A stretch of 64,000 nucleotides of DNA, taken from Trema orientale. Taxonomy: Eukaryota > Streptophyta > Magnoliopsida > Rosales > Cannabaceae. Shown piece after piece: positions 21,552 to 32,857 of the stretch. The notes below the pieces were generated by a model, which did no database searches, was not told the origin of the DNA, and worked only from the letters and a program-made list of their open reading frames with translations. Positions within the stretch are counted from its first letter, which is position 1; every line of letters begins with the position of its first letter. A program made the position numbers and the translations under genes. The stretch lies in the NCBI GenBank assembly GCA_002914845.1, contig JXTC01000339.1:10166-74165 (forward strand), given 5' to 3'.

Positions 21552-22421
21552 ATGGCGAAAGAGGCCAACAACGAACAAGCAAATAATTAACAAGCAAGAG
21601 CCTTACGGGATTATTTCAAGCCCGTTGTCAATGAAAACTATTCAGGAATTCGAAGGTAAAACATCAATGCCAACAACTTTGACTTGAAACCTGCCCTCAT
21701 TAGCATGGTTCAACAAAATTAATATGGAGGTTTGCCTAATGAAGACCCAAATGTGCATCTTGCCATGTTCTTGGAGATTTGTGATACCATTAAGATGAAT
21801 GGTGTTTTGGAGGATATTATTTGATTGTGCTTGTTCCCTTTCTCCCTTAGGGACAAGGCACAAGGATGGCTACAATTTTTGCAACTAGGTTGTGTTGCAA
21901 TATGGGAAGACTTGGCTCAACGATTCCTTTCGAAGTTCTTCCCTCTGTCAAAGACCTCTCAACTTCGAGGTGAGATTGCACAATTTTGCCAATTAGACTT
22001 TGAACCACTTTATGAAGTTTGAGAGCATTTTAAAGACCTTATTCGAAAGTACTCCCAACATGGATATCAAGATTGGTTCCAAATCCAACTATTCTACAAT
22101 GGATTGAATGGGCAAACAAGAATAATCGTTAATGCGGCAGCTGGTGGTACTCTCTTGTCCAAAACCGCCGAAGAAGCCTAATTATTGTTGGAGGAAATAG
22201 AATGCAACAACTATCAATGGCCCAATGTACGGTCAATCTTGAAGAAGGCAGCTGGAATTTATGAAGTGGATCCTATTGTAGCACTTTCAACTCAAGTGTC
22301 AGCTCTAAAAAACCAAATTTCAGCCCTTACTACTAGAGAAGCTTCATCAATCAAGGAGCCGGTAATAGTTGCTAGTACTTCTTTCGTTGGTGATGGGGGT
22401 GATTTGGAGCAAGTTCAATAA
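21552..22421 (+). pseudogene. gag: Athila-type gag remnant
   Basis: From the ATG at 21552 the reading gives MAKEANNEQAN, then (after stops) NFDLKPALISMVQQN, YGGLPNEDPNVHLAMFLEIC, LFPFSLRDKAQGWLQFL and EDLAQRFLSKFFPLSKT. It continues with FYNGLNGQTR and VNAAAGGTL. These are the consecutive landmarks of Athila gag (F-x-L-K-x2-L-I-x-M-V, G-x-P-x-E-D-P-x2-H-L, R-L-F-P-F-S-L-x-D-x-A-x2-W-L). At least five stops divide it. The final part (22185-22421) includes a Leu/Ser-rich possible coiled coil. It would have formed the particle shell. Confidence 0.9.
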
Positions 22422-22873
22422 ATCAACAACCAGAACTTCAATTACCGAGGTAATAACTTGTCCAATAATTTGCCTACATATTATCACCTGTGACTCCGAA
22501 ACCATGAGAATTTATTTTATGGCAATACAAGAAATGTGCTTTAACCTCCTTCCGAGTTTAATAACCAGCCGACCAAGAAGAAAACTTCATTGGAGGAGAG
22601 CTTAAGTTTGTTTATTTTGGAAACTAGATCGAGATTCAACAAAAATAAGGCGAGGTTAGACAATACTGAAACCCATATGAGTAGTATGAGTGCCATCATA
22701 AAGTCCTTTGAAGTTCAACTCGGGCAATGAGCAATGCAATTAATTCTCAACAACAAGGGAAATTCCCAAGTGATACGGAAAGCAATCCCAAGGAGCATTG
22801 CAATGCAATAACTCTAAGAAGCGGGAGAGAAATTGATGGAGAAGAGCAATAAGAAGCTACTAAGAACACACCT

Positions 22874-23760
22874 TTGTCTAGCCATGGAGAGAAGCACACC
22901 ACTGATGTGAACAATGAAGAAGAAAATACTATCAGAAAAGTTTCTAAATCGAGAACTATTTTATTTCTTGATAATCCTAAAATTATTAAATCCCTTCTCC
23001 CTTATCCTCAAAGATTTCAAAAAAAAAAGGTTGATTCTCAATTTGTAAAATTTTTAGAAATCTTTAAGAAAATTCACATTAATATTCCTTTTATAGATGC
23101 TCTTAAAAAATTGGCAAACTATGTCAAGTTCATGGGGGATATTATGTCGAAGAAGAGGAAGTTGGAGGAATTTGAAACAGTGAAGTTGACGAAGGAATGC
23201 AGTGCCATTATCCAGTAAAAGTTACCACAAAAATTAAAAGCTCTGGGTAGCTTCACTATTCCTTGCACAATTGGTGGCACCTCCTTTGATAATGCTTTGT
23301 GTGACCTTGGGACAAGCATCAATTTGATGTCTCTTTTCGTATTCAAAAAGCTGAGACTTGGAAAAGTGAAGCCAACCATCATCACACTACAACTAGCAGA
23401 TAGATCCCTTATCTATCCTCGTGGAATCATTGAGGACGTGTTGGTAAAGGTCGACAAATTTATTTTTCCAGCTAATTTTGTGGTTTTGGATATGGATGAA
23501 GACCAAGACATGCCTTTAATTCTTGGGCGATCTTTCTTTGCTACAAGTGGAGCTTTGATAGATGTATCCAAAGGGAAGTTATCTCTAAGGGTGAATGAAG
23601 ATATAGTCAAGTTCAACATTTATCACTCCAACAAGGCTTCCGAGGAGACAAGTTCATGTAACCGAGTTGATGTGATTAGAAGGCATATTGAAGAGGTTCC
23701 AGTGGATGAGAGATGTTGCAATGACCAGAAAATTATGAAGCGTGAGTTAGTTCAAGGGTA
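22874..23760 (+). pseudogene. Athila-type protease remnant
   Basis: The leader frame 22874-23218 shows PYPQRFQKKKVDSQFVKFLE, IFKKIHINIPFIDAL and LTKECSAIIQ. After one TAA the frame 23297-23761 carries the protease: CDLGTSINLM (Asp active site, with Thr where Ala is usual), LQLADRSLIYPRGIIEDVLV, KVDKFIFPANFVVLDM and MPLILGRSFFATSGALIDV. This is the conserved Athila protease wording in order and nearly complete. The single stop at about 23216 and the loss of everything downstream leave it without a function. Confidence 0.92.
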
Positions 23761-23985
23761 ACAATTTCGACTTTTGAGGTCTCGGTTGAAGTTGTTATCA
23801 CCCAAGTTGAAGCCAAAATGGTCGGGGCCCTTCGTTATTGAGAAAGTGTTTCTCTTGGGAACGATCGATATAAAGGGAAAAAATGGGCATGTGTTCTAGG
23901 TCTATGAACAACGATTGAAGCTTTATGACAGAGGAGGAGTAAGGAACGTGAGGAAGCTCCCTCTCAAAGAGCCGAGTTGAGGAAG
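23761..23985 (+). pseudogene. Athila-type integrase C-terminal remnant
   Basis: Directly behind the protease the reading gives LRSRLKLLSPKLKPKWSGPF, then VIEKVFLLGTIDIKGKNG and YEQRLKLYD. The motif S-R-L-(K/R)-L-F-P-G-K-L-K-x2-W-x-G-P-F is the C-terminal end of Athila integrase. Its contact with the protease places a deletion breakpoint near 23757-23765 that removes roughly the central two thirds of pol. One in-frame stop (TAG about 23898) is also present. Confidence 0.88.
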
Positions 23986-25038
23986 TTAAAGACAGTCAGG
24001 CTGAAGACACTAAACCAAGCGCTAGTTAGGAGGCAGGCCAAGTTATGTTTTTCGCTTTTGTTTTCTGTTGCTTTGTTGTTTGTTGAACTACATTTAAGTT
24101 TGGGGGGGATAATTTTGTGCATTTTGTGGGAGTGTTTATTGTAGAAAAGGTCAAAATAATGAAAATTATGGCACTGGTCCATAATGTCGTGATGCTCTCT
24201 TCATAGCACCACAGCGCTGCAGGTTCTGGAAAAGTTCCAGAACCATTAGCACTGCGGCGCTACACTTGAAGTACCGCAACGCTTTCTTCCCCGGAATTTC
24301 TCCCGATTTCAAAAAAAAATCTGAAAAAAAAAATAAAAAAAAAAATCAAGCGCCTCAGTGCCCTTACAGGAGCGCTGTAGCGCCCTTACAAGAGCGTTGC
24401 AGTGCCCATGTTGCTGCCTATAAATGAAAACAAGTCCATTAAACCCATTCTCTTCACTTTCTTCGCCCCTATGAACACCTTAGTTGTTTTAGCACCTTAC
24501 TCCTATCCTCAAACCATCCTTTCAACATCTATTTTCCTCGCTAAATATTTCACTTTTTATAATCATTCTTCAAATCTGCTTTATACCTATCATCATCATA
24601 TTGGAGAAATACTTGGAGATTGAAGTCTACTCTTGTTCTTGAAAAGTCACTATCCTTATTGTTCCAAGTAAGTTACACTCTATCTTTTTTTGAGCTATTT
24701 ATGCAATTTTGGAGGGATATGAAGGTAGTGTGATTGTTATTCACTTTGGGGCTAGTTCCATAAGAGAATGAAGTTGGAACTTGTAAGAAAAATTCATGCC
24801 TATAATGTGTTCGACAAAATGACCAAGTGAACTTGAACTTTTTTGAAGTGTATTTTGATTGAGTTCTGGGATTTGTCTCATAGTCTAGCTTTGACAAGAA
24901 TTGATCCATAGGACTTCTAGTCTCAAGTTTCCCAAAAAAAAAAAACGAAAAAAAAGGGGAAAAAAATGAATCCTAAGGGCAAGTTTAAGGGGCTGAAGTT
25001 TTTTTTTTGGTCGTAATTAATTTGTGATAAGCTTAGCC
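23986..25038 (+). other. Athila 3' spacer with GC-rich palindromic words
   Basis: No gene. At 24096-24109 there is AAGTTTGGGGGGGA, the first of four such purine tracts. At 24186-24420 words such as AGCGCTGTAGCGCC, GCACTGCGGCGCT and CACAGCGCTGCAG repeat, echoing the GC-rich block of the LTRs (20040-20335, 27690-27990). The rest is AT-rich. Confidence 0.7.
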
Positions 25039-26154
25039 ATGACATCCAAAAGACGAAAAGGTTCTTCTTCTTCCTCTGGAACTTTTGATTCAAGCAAATA
25101 TATTAGTATAGAGGCTGAGCAACACTACAAAACATCGGTTGTACATAAGAATTATGTTCGAGAATGTGGTATAATCTGTTTTGAGGATATGATAGAGTGA
25201 AGACATTGGGAAGAATTTACAAAACAACCACAGCCCGCTCTAGTACCTGTTGTGAGAGAATTCTATGCTAATGCTAAGGAGCACCGTAACTTGAAAGCTT
25301 TTGTGAGAGGCAAATGGGTACCATTTGATAGTTCAACTATCAATCTGTATTATAACCTTCCTGATATTGATGATGATAATTATTCTAAATTTCAAGACGA
25401 GGGAGTTGATACTGAAGATATCATCCACTTTTTGGCAAAACCTAGAACTAAATGGAAGACATCCTAAACAGACGTTATTAACTTCCTGGGAGCTGGATTG
25501 GAATTGGAAGCCAAAGCTTAGAATTACTTCATTTCAGCAAAATTACTCCCCTCCAACAATTACAGTGAAGTCAAAAAAGAGAGAGCTATCCTCAACTATG
25601 CCATTTTGAAAGGTTGGTCCATAGATGTGGGATGCATTATCCAACAGTCCATCCTCCACACCATTAACGGAGTCACCTCCAGTGGCCTTGCCCATCTATC
25701 CCTTATTTATGGGCTCTGTCAGGCACAAGGCATCAGTACAGCACCTACAGAGGAAATTGTACACCCAAAGTGTGTATTGACAACGCAATTTGTCACCACC
25801 AAATTCAAGCAAGATGCAGCTCAGCCTAACGCACCAGCAAGTCATGAAGTAGGAAGCTCGTCATACGCTCCTCCACCACCTCTGGTGCCTAGAAGAACCA
25901 CTAGAGATTTGACAAATCAGATTGAGGACATGAAGGTACAGACGGCCCAAATGCAACGAGACATCCTAGCTCAAAACCAATGGCAAGGAAACTTTACACA
26001 TCAGTTTAATCAATTCCTAGAACACAATGACCTGCAATTCAATTATCAAGTGGAATTCAACAATGCTTTGGTACAGATGTCCTTTAACTGCGCACTTAAT
26101 TCGGGAACCAGTGGCATCACCTTTCCTGCTCCTCCCATTTTTCCTCCACACTAA
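25039..26154 (+). pseudogene. Plant-transposon-protein-like ORF of the Athila-like element
   Basis: The reading begins at the ATG at 25039 (MTSKRRKGSSSSSGTFDSS) and, across stops at about 25198 and 25465, gives VVREFYANAKEHRNLKAFVR, then GKWVPFDSSTINLYYNLP and ILHTINGVTSSGLAHLSLIY. The open part 25606-26154 continues to a Pro-rich linker and a Gln-rich, likely coiled-coil stretch (QIEDMKVQTAQMQRD), ending PPIFPPH. The V-R-E-F-Y-A-N-x(n)-V-R-G-x2-(V/I)-x-(F/V)-(D/S) wording is known from the 'putative plant transposon protein' domain found in many plant retroelement 3' ORFs. Its role in the life cycle is not established. It occupies the place of the Athila env-like ORF; no membrane segment was evident. 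Confidence 0.78.
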
Positions 26155-27482
26155 TTAGGTCCCCGCCCCCAGGATGATGATAATGAGGAAGACGAATGAT
26201 GTCTTCCTTCAGGTAAGTCCTCTTTCCTTCACTCTTCTTTAATATGACATTGAAGACAATATCCACTTTAAGTTTGGAGGAGTATTTATTTTTTTTAGTT
26301 GTCTCTTTTATTTTCTCTTTTATTTTCTATTTTTTTAGTCGTCTCTTTTATTTTCTATTTGCTAAAAAAAAAAAAATTCTTGTGTCAGTTTGAATAGATT
26401 GCTTGGGGCTGATGATAGGAACCTGATTGAATTAAATATAGCTCTTTAAAAACAATAAATATTGACTTCTTTTGTGTGCTTGACTCTATTGTTAGTCTTA
26501 TTCTTTTTGAGATTCAGGTACGCCTATGCACATAGTCATGCTTATTTTTCTTCTACTTTAAAACTAGAGAATGTTTATGTGAATTAAACAATTATTTAGG
26601 ATTCTCAAAGGTCTCTAGAACTTATTTGAAAATCATTTGAGGCGTATGCATCGCTAAAGATATGATTTAGGCCACCTATGGATTGATTGAGCCTTTCAAG
26701 CAAACCCGTGATGTTGGAAAATCTTATTTAACTCCATTGAGCTTAAAGACATTTTTTTTTTACTTCCATACTTTGAACCTATCTTCTAAATATTTTCTAA
26801 TACTTCACTTTATACCTTGAGCACATGTGAAAATAGTTATAGCAATTGTGATGCTCATGTAANAACTACTTGTTGAAGGATAAATATTGTAATCTGAGTC
26901 ATGAGAAAGGAAAATAAGTTTGGGGGAAGTTAGATTGCCTAACTCAAGAATTATAAAGAAGAAAAAGATCCTAGAATAGAACATGTGTGCTCTAGGGTGT
27001 TGAAACCATAAAAATGCCTTTTTATCCTACTTTCACCTTAGCCTCACATTACAAACCTTATTAAAGTCCTATTGATCTTTGATGATGCGTTAGTCTACAT
27101 TAGTGGAAAATAGTTGGAATAACAAGCCTATGGAGACATAAACATTCATGTTGAGATATCAATCTTCACGTCGTTTGTTTGCATAAACAAATCCGGAATT
27201 TTAGTAGTGAGGTGAAATTAGCTATTCACACACACACGAAGAAGAAATAAGAGAAGGATAAAACTAGTGTTTGAGTTGAAATTTTAGAAGTTGTCAATAT
27301 TTTGAAGTTTTTCTTGAGCCATAATTATGATAATTTTGAGATCCGTTTAAAATCTGAATCAAACTGATACTTGAGCTTTTAGTTTGCTTTCACTATTTTG
27401 TTTTATTGTCTTCCTTTGTTGTTTTTTTTTTTTCTTTTTTTTTTTGCTCGAGGACTAGCAAAGCATCAAGTTTGGGAGAATT
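26155..27482 (+). other. Athila 3' untranslated region with repeated polypurine tracts
   Basis: AAGTTTGGAGG at 26270-26280, AAGTTTGGGGGAAG at 26916-26929 and AAGTTTGGGAGA at 27468-27479 recur. The last one abuts the 3' LTR and would be the plus-strand primer. No ORF of interest. One N lies at 26863. Confidence 0.75.
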
Positions 27483-28939
27483 TGTTAAGTGCAATTTATG
27501 CACTTAATATTCACTCTCTACGCTTAATGTTTTATTAGTTTTTGAGAGCATTTGTGTATTTTATGTTGTTTTTGTTGAAAGTTTCAGGTTAATTAAATTC
27601 TTGAAAGAAATCCGAGATTTGTGACAATGGTTGATGATAAAAATATGCTTAAAAGTACTTAAGAAAGATAACCAGGCAGAGAGACGAGCACCACAGTGCC
27701 ACCTAATGGGCACCGCAGCGCTGCTCAGCCAAAATTCTCAGCACCCACCAGTACTAGCGCCGCAGCGCTACTTTTCGAGCGCTGCAGCACTGCCATTGAA
27801 GCCTAGTCCCAGAAACATAGGTGCTGTAGTGCTACGTTCTGAGCGCTGTAGCACTACCGCTGATGCTTAGAACCAGAAACATGGGCGCCTCAGTGCCCAG
27901 TATAGAGCGCCGCAGTGCTTGCCCTCGTATATCTCTTTCATCTTTTGAGCACTGCAGCACTCTATACCAAGTGCCGCGGTGCTTCCATGTGCTCTGGACA
28001 GTATAAGCCAAATTTGACCTAGCTGCCAGATGAGATATAAATAGATCCTTTAAGGATCCGAAAAAGGAGTTAGAGAATATTTCTGGGAACTTTTGGCAGC
28101 TGCTACCTCGGGCAAAGGGAGATGAAGAACACTATGTGAAGAAATTCTCATCCAACCAAAAAGAGTTTTTCTTTCTCATATTCTCCCTCTATGATGTTGT
28201 TGTTATTTATGTTGTTTTTATTCTTTTCTATCATGAACTAAGTATTTTATCTAAAGAAATCATGTAACCTACACTTGAAACTATGTCTTGATTTTTAATA
28301 TCAATTTTGTGGTGATTTTTCATTGGTATTTGCTCTTTATGTTTCTCAATTGATTAACAATCATTGGGATATTTGGGTTTCTAGAAACCGGTACTTGAAA
28401 GAGGGAATTTTAGAGATATAACTAGAATAACACAACCTAGGATGTTGTAGAGTTTGAGAAAACCTATGAATCCTTTGAAGCTTGTTATTAAGAACTACAA
28501 AACTTAATGAACTCTTGTTTTCTCAATTTTGAAGAGAGATATTGAAATTGGATTTAAGGGTAGGTTTCACTCGGCACTCGAGAGAGGTAGTAGAAACAAT
28601 TTTGAGTTCTTGCTTATAAACTAAGAAAATTAATCAAGTGATGTTGTTAATTTAAAGACATAGTGGATGGTTAGGTGAAGTCAAACCTCTAGAATTCATA
28701 CCTATTGTTATTTTCATTTAAACTTTCAATTGTATTGTGACCTTTAGTTCTGTATTTTAGAATTTTCCTTGATTACTATTTATCAACAATTAATTTGAAT
28801 TATCTATATAAAATTAAGATTATCCAATTACGGTACTTAGTAGAATTTTAATACCAATCCCTGTGGGTACGACAACCTTATTTACCATTTTACTATAAAA
28901 CTTGACACCATGCACTTGCGGTATATAATTTCGTTAACA
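27483..28939 (+). repeat. 3' LTR of the Athila-like element
   Basis: Starts TGTTAAGTGC and ends GTTAACA, with a TATAAATA box at 28036-28043. It keeps the same GC-rich word cluster as the 5' LTR (27690-27990), with scattered C-to-T type differences. Confidence 0.92.
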
Positions 28940-28944
28940 ATGAG

Positions 28945-29990
28945 CTAAGTGTAAATGAGAAAACAAATGAAGAAAAGGACATCCAATTACAACAAGATCT
29001 TAAGGAAGAAAAGGAAAGCGACCATGTTAACACTCTCTCTCTTCCTCAAGATTTAAAATTCAATTATACTCATCCTAAAGACCAAATTCTAGGTGACCCC
29101 TTACAAAGAGTCAAGACTAGAGCATCACTTTGGAATATTTGCAATAACATAGCTTTTATCTCTCAAATTGAACGAAAAAGTTTTAAAGATACTGAAGAAG
29201 ATAAATCATGGATTTTAGCTATGCAAGAAAGATTAAATCAATTTGAAAAGAGTGATGTATGGGAATTAGTTCTAAGACCTAAGGACCAATCGAATATTAA
29301 GACTAAATGAGTCTTTAGAAATAAAGTAGATGAGCATGGGATAATTGTGAGAAACAAAGCTAAGCTAGTAGCTCCAGGTTTCAATCAAGAAGAATGCATC
29401 GATTATGAAGAAACATTCACACCCGTAGCAAGATTAGAATCCATAAAGATGCTCTTAGTATTTGCATGCCATAAAGATTTTATTTTTTACCAAATGCATG
29501 TTAAGTATGCATTTCTAAATAGATACATTTTAGAGGAAGTATATGTAGTCCAACCTCCTGGTTTTCAAAATCATAAGTATCCAGATTATATTTTTAAATT
29601 GAAAAAGGCTCTTTATGGTTTAAAGCAAGCTCCTAGAGTCTGGTATAATAGATTGAGTAAATTTTTTATTTTGAATGGTTTTACTATAGAAAAAGCGGAT
29701 ACTACTCTTTTTATAAAAATAAAAAGGGGAGAAATGATTATAGTCCAATTAATGTTGATGATATTATTTTTGGTGCTATAATGTTTCTCTTTGTGAAGAA
29801 TTCTCTAAGTACATGCATAATAAATTTAAAATGAGTATGATAGGAGAACTCAATTTCTTCCTTGGACTTCAAATCAAACAAAGCAAAAAAGGTATTTTCA
29901 TTAATCAATCCAAGTACATCAAGGATATGTTGAAAAAGTTCGATATGGAGAACTCCAAGTCAATAAGAACACTCCTGAGCTCTTCAATCA
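28945..29990 (+). pseudogene. Sirevirus-type reverse transcriptase remnant
   Basis: The coding sequence resumes right after the nested element with ELSVNEKTNEEKD. It passes through TRASLWNICNNIAFISQIE and NQFEKSDVWELVLRP to a stop at 29308, then the frame 29347-29781: KLVAPGFNQEECIDYEETF, PVARLESIKMLLVFACHKD, QPPGFQNHKYPDY and ALYGLKQAPRVWYNRL. The catalytic box survives only after a one-base frame change as NVDDIIFGA (about 29750-29775), with Asn for the usual Tyr. It then continues as MIGELNFFLGLQIKQ and KSKGIFINQSKY-like words. Both catalytic Asp residues are visible, but the frameshift sits at the active site. Confidence 0.92.
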
Positions 29991-30703
29991 AGCTTGACAA
30001 AGACGAAAATGATAAAGCAGTAGATATCACTAAATCTCAAGGTATGATCAAATCACTTCTTTACTTAACGGCTAGTAGACCGGATATAATGTTTAGTGTT
30101 TGTCTATGTGCTAGATTTCAATCTAGTCCTACAGAATCACATCTTAGTGCAGTAAAACGTATTTTGAAATATTTGTATGGCACTATGAACCTAGGATTAA
30201 GGTATCCAAAAGGCACACAGTTTAACATTACTAATTTTTCGGATACGGACTTTATCGGTTGTCAAACCGATTGCAAGAGCACTAGTGGTACTTGTCACTT
30301 TCTTGGTTATTCACTTGTATCATGGTTTAGCAGGAAACAAAATTTCGTTACTGTTTCTACTACTGAAGCCGAATATATCTCTGCTAGTAGCTGTTGTGCT
30401 CAAATTCTTTAGATGAAACAAACACTAATAGATTTTGGAATGAATTATAATCATATGCCTATTAAGTGTGATAATACTAGTGCTATCAATTTATCCAAAA
30501 CTCCAATTTTGTATTCATGAGCTAAGCATATTGACATTAGATATCATTTTCTTCGTGATCACATATAAAAAGGTGATATTGTACTTGAGTTTATATGCAC
30601 AGAAAAATAACTAGCTGATATTTTCACTAAACCTCTTAGCGAGGATCGTTTTTGCATGATTCATAGAGAACTTAGTATGATTGATCATAATGAGCTTCAT
30701 TGA
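29991..30703 (+). pseudogene. Sirevirus-type RNase H remnant
   Basis: Continues the frame 29813-30412 with SLLYLTASRPDIMFSVCLCA, RFQSSPTESHLSAVKRILKY, FSDTDFIGCQTDCKSTSGTC and TVSTTEAEYISAS. After a TAG at 30411 come CDNTSAINLSKTPILYS, a stop, AKHIDIRYHFLRDH, a stop, and LADIFTKPLSEDRF, the classical end of copia polyproteins. Catalytic acidic positions in D-x-D-(F/W)-x-G and T-E-A-E-Y are present. It terminates at a TGA at 30701. Confidence 0.92.
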
Positions 30704-31230
30704 TTTTTCTGTGTTCAAAAGTTGTTTGATTTGTCTTGTTTGATGACTAAATTATTGATTTCTCAATGCTTTCATTGTTATTTTAATCATTTCCATCATT
30801 TTTAAACTGGTTTTAACTAAAAATCTGCAAATACAGAGGAATTGGCAAACCGAAAATATTTTCGGTCTACCGAAAAAGTGCCCTGGAAAGCACTTTCTTT
30901 CTACCAGAATCGGGAGACCAAAAACTCGTAGTTCCACGAGTATTTAAGCCGTTTTTGATTTTTTTCACTCATTCTTCACACTCTCCTCACCGAACACACT
31001 CTCTCTCTCACATCCTAAAACTATATCTTCTCATTCCTACTCAAATTTCTCCCTAGATTACTCAATTTTCTCCCAACTAGAGTTGATTTCATCACTTTTT
31101 CTCTATTTCTCATTATTTTTCACTCTCTTTTGTCACCCAAATCAGATTTTTTTCTCTTTTCAAACCCTAGAATTTGAATTTGGGGTTATTTTTCTTTGAG
31201 TCTCTATTCTATCATCATATTTCTTGTACA
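30704..31230 (+). other. Sirevirus inter-ORF region with CCGAAAAT palindromes
   Basis: No gene. ACCGAAAATATTTTCGGT at 30849-30866 is a perfect 18-bp palindrome overlapping a second one, TTTTCGGTCTACCGAAAA, at 30859-30876. The same words recur in the LTRs. A pyrimidine-rich stretch (30960-31200) precedes the next ORF. Confidence 0.75.
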
Positions 31231-32423
31231 ATGGCTCCTGGAAGGGAACACTCAAGGCATAAAGATAAGGAAATTCGACCAGAGGAGTCTGAATAATGCA
31301 CCAAAGTGAGGTTTGATATTCCTCTCTTAGAATCACCTGCTCTTATGACTAGTTAAAAAGAAATTTTCTCTAAGCAAAGCATTATTTGGGGTAGAACCTT
31401 CAATTTTAGAGACTTAGCCTATGTAAATTTTCCTGATTATATTGAAAACATGGGATGGACTGAATTCTGCTCCATTAAAGAGATAAGATATCCTAGATTG
31501 GTTAGGAGATTTTATGTCAGTGCCAATATCTCAAGGGGACAACATATTATATATAGTTCCCTTAAGAAAATAGATTTTGAGGTCACTGAACAACTCCTAG
31601 CTGATATTTTGTATTTGTCTTAAGTGGTTATAAGTTTCCCATAACCAATTCTTAGCCTATTATTGAGGACTTTAATCCTCAACAAGCTTTACTCTGAGTC
31701 TATTCTCCTAATAATTTTCAACCTAAGCCTCGTGTCACTAATTTTACTCTAGAGGCTAGGATTTTGTTTCAATTTGTGTCTTAGAATATGATTCCTAGAG
31801 GTGGTCATAGGAATGCACCTACCTTCTGTGATCTTAGTTTTGTTAATTCCATTCTAGTTAGAAAAAAGTTAAACTTACCTTACTTTATCATTCATGAGAC
31901 GATTAATACCATTGAGAATAAGAGACCCCCTCTTCCCTATGGTCTCCTACTCACTCACATCTTCCAACATTTCAATATCCCACCATTTGATGAAGCAGAA
32001 CGTAAATCATGGACTATTGATATTGAGATCAACAACAAGACCTTCAGTCTCATGGGATTTAGCTTTCTGAACAATGAATGGGTAGCCAAAACTAAGCAAG
32101 GACACGATCATGGAATGGGTACTCAATAAGAAGCTAGCGGTAGTGGTGCTGAAGGTGCTCTTGAGGGTACTCATACTGAAGAGGCTTCTGCACAACATTT
32201 TGACTTCAATGAAGTATTCAACAGCCTCTCTGAACGCATCAACACCATATAGCTTAACATCTAGTACCTACACGATACCGAGCTAGAGTACTTCTAAATT
32301 TTATCAGCCGATGTCAACTCTGTCTGCCAACACCAAGAACATCAATTTCAGATCATTCAGGATCAACTGGACGAGATGATGAGGATGATGCAATCCTTCT
32401 TCGGCCACTTTCCTCCTCCCTAG
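31231..32423 (+). pseudogene. Extra 3' ORF of the Sirevirus-like element (plant-transposon-protein-like)
   Basis: Starts at the ATG at 31231 (MAPGREHSRHKDKEIRPEE) and, over several stops and at least one frame change, reads NFRDLAYVNFPDYIENMGW, YPRLVRRFYVSANISRGQHI, then MIPRGGHRNAPTFCDLSFVN and LPYGLLLTHIFQHFNIP, where the frame 31788-32129 is open. It ends with a heptad-like QIIQDQLDEMMRMMQSFFGH and PPP. The I-P-R-G-G-H-R and L-P-Y-G-x-L-L-T-x-I-F words match the same 'putative plant transposon protein' group as the ORF at 25039-26154. This position is where Sireviruses carry an optional env-like ORF, but no signal peptide or membrane span is visible. The family resemblance is from memory. 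Confidence 0.7.
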
Positions 32424-32857
32424 ATTTTTTTTTTTTTTTGGTCATTTCATGTATGAACTCTATGTTTAAATTCAATGCGTTGTTTTGTTTGCTTGAACTC
32501 TAAAGTATGATTTTTTTTTTTTAATTTACATTGAATATTTCATTGTCATATATTTGCCTTACTCTTCTTTTGTGTGGATTTTTTTTTGATGATATCAAAA
32601 GGAAGAGAAAAATGTGTTTTGATTTACAATTGATATCAACTTAGTCTTTATAATTCTGACTTACAATTGGTATCAATTAGCAACTTTCTTTAAAATTTAC
32701 ACCCTTTGTGAGATTAAAGGGGAGATTTAATTCTTTTTATTAAGCAAATTTCGAGGGGGAGCATTCAAGATTTTTGTAAGGACACTTATCTCTGTTTAAT
32801 TCTTATTCCTTACTTGTTTTTAAATCAAATGTTTGTTATCAAAAAAAATAGGGAGAT
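32424..32857 (+). other. Sirevirus 3' region with multiple polypurine tracts
   Basis: AAAGGGGAGA at 32716-32725, GAGGGGGAG at 32753-32761 and the LTR-adjacent AAAAAAAATAGGGAGAT at 32841-32857. Repeated polypurine tracts close to the 3' LTR are described for Sireviruses. The remainder is T-rich. Confidence 0.75.

Larger units (their letters stand above)
19837..28939 (+). mobile_element. Nested Athila-like Ty3/gypsy element lacking RT and integrase core
   Basis: LTRs at 19837-21297 and 27483-28939 (1461 and 1457 bp) align end to end, and the target duplication is ATAAG (19832-19836) versus ATGAG (28940-28944), one mismatch. The primer-binding site is TGGCACCGTTGCC, the Athila tRNA-Asp type. 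Gag and protease match Athila in wording and order, but the protease region is followed at once by the last part of integrase (about 23761), so reverse transcriptase, RNase H and the integrase core are deleted. A long 3' part (23990-27482) holds a plant-transposon-protein-like ORF and repeated AAGTTTGGGGG tracts. It inserted between the integrase and reverse transcriptase of the Sirevirus-like element, so it is younger. Confidence 0.93.

Noticed and set aside
23119-23619. Minus-strand frames over the Athila protease
   Set aside because: Shadows of the well-supported plus-strand protease frame.
26863-26863. Ambiguous base in the Athila 3' region (another at 61607)
   Set aside because: Treated as an unresolved sequencing position rather than a biological feature.
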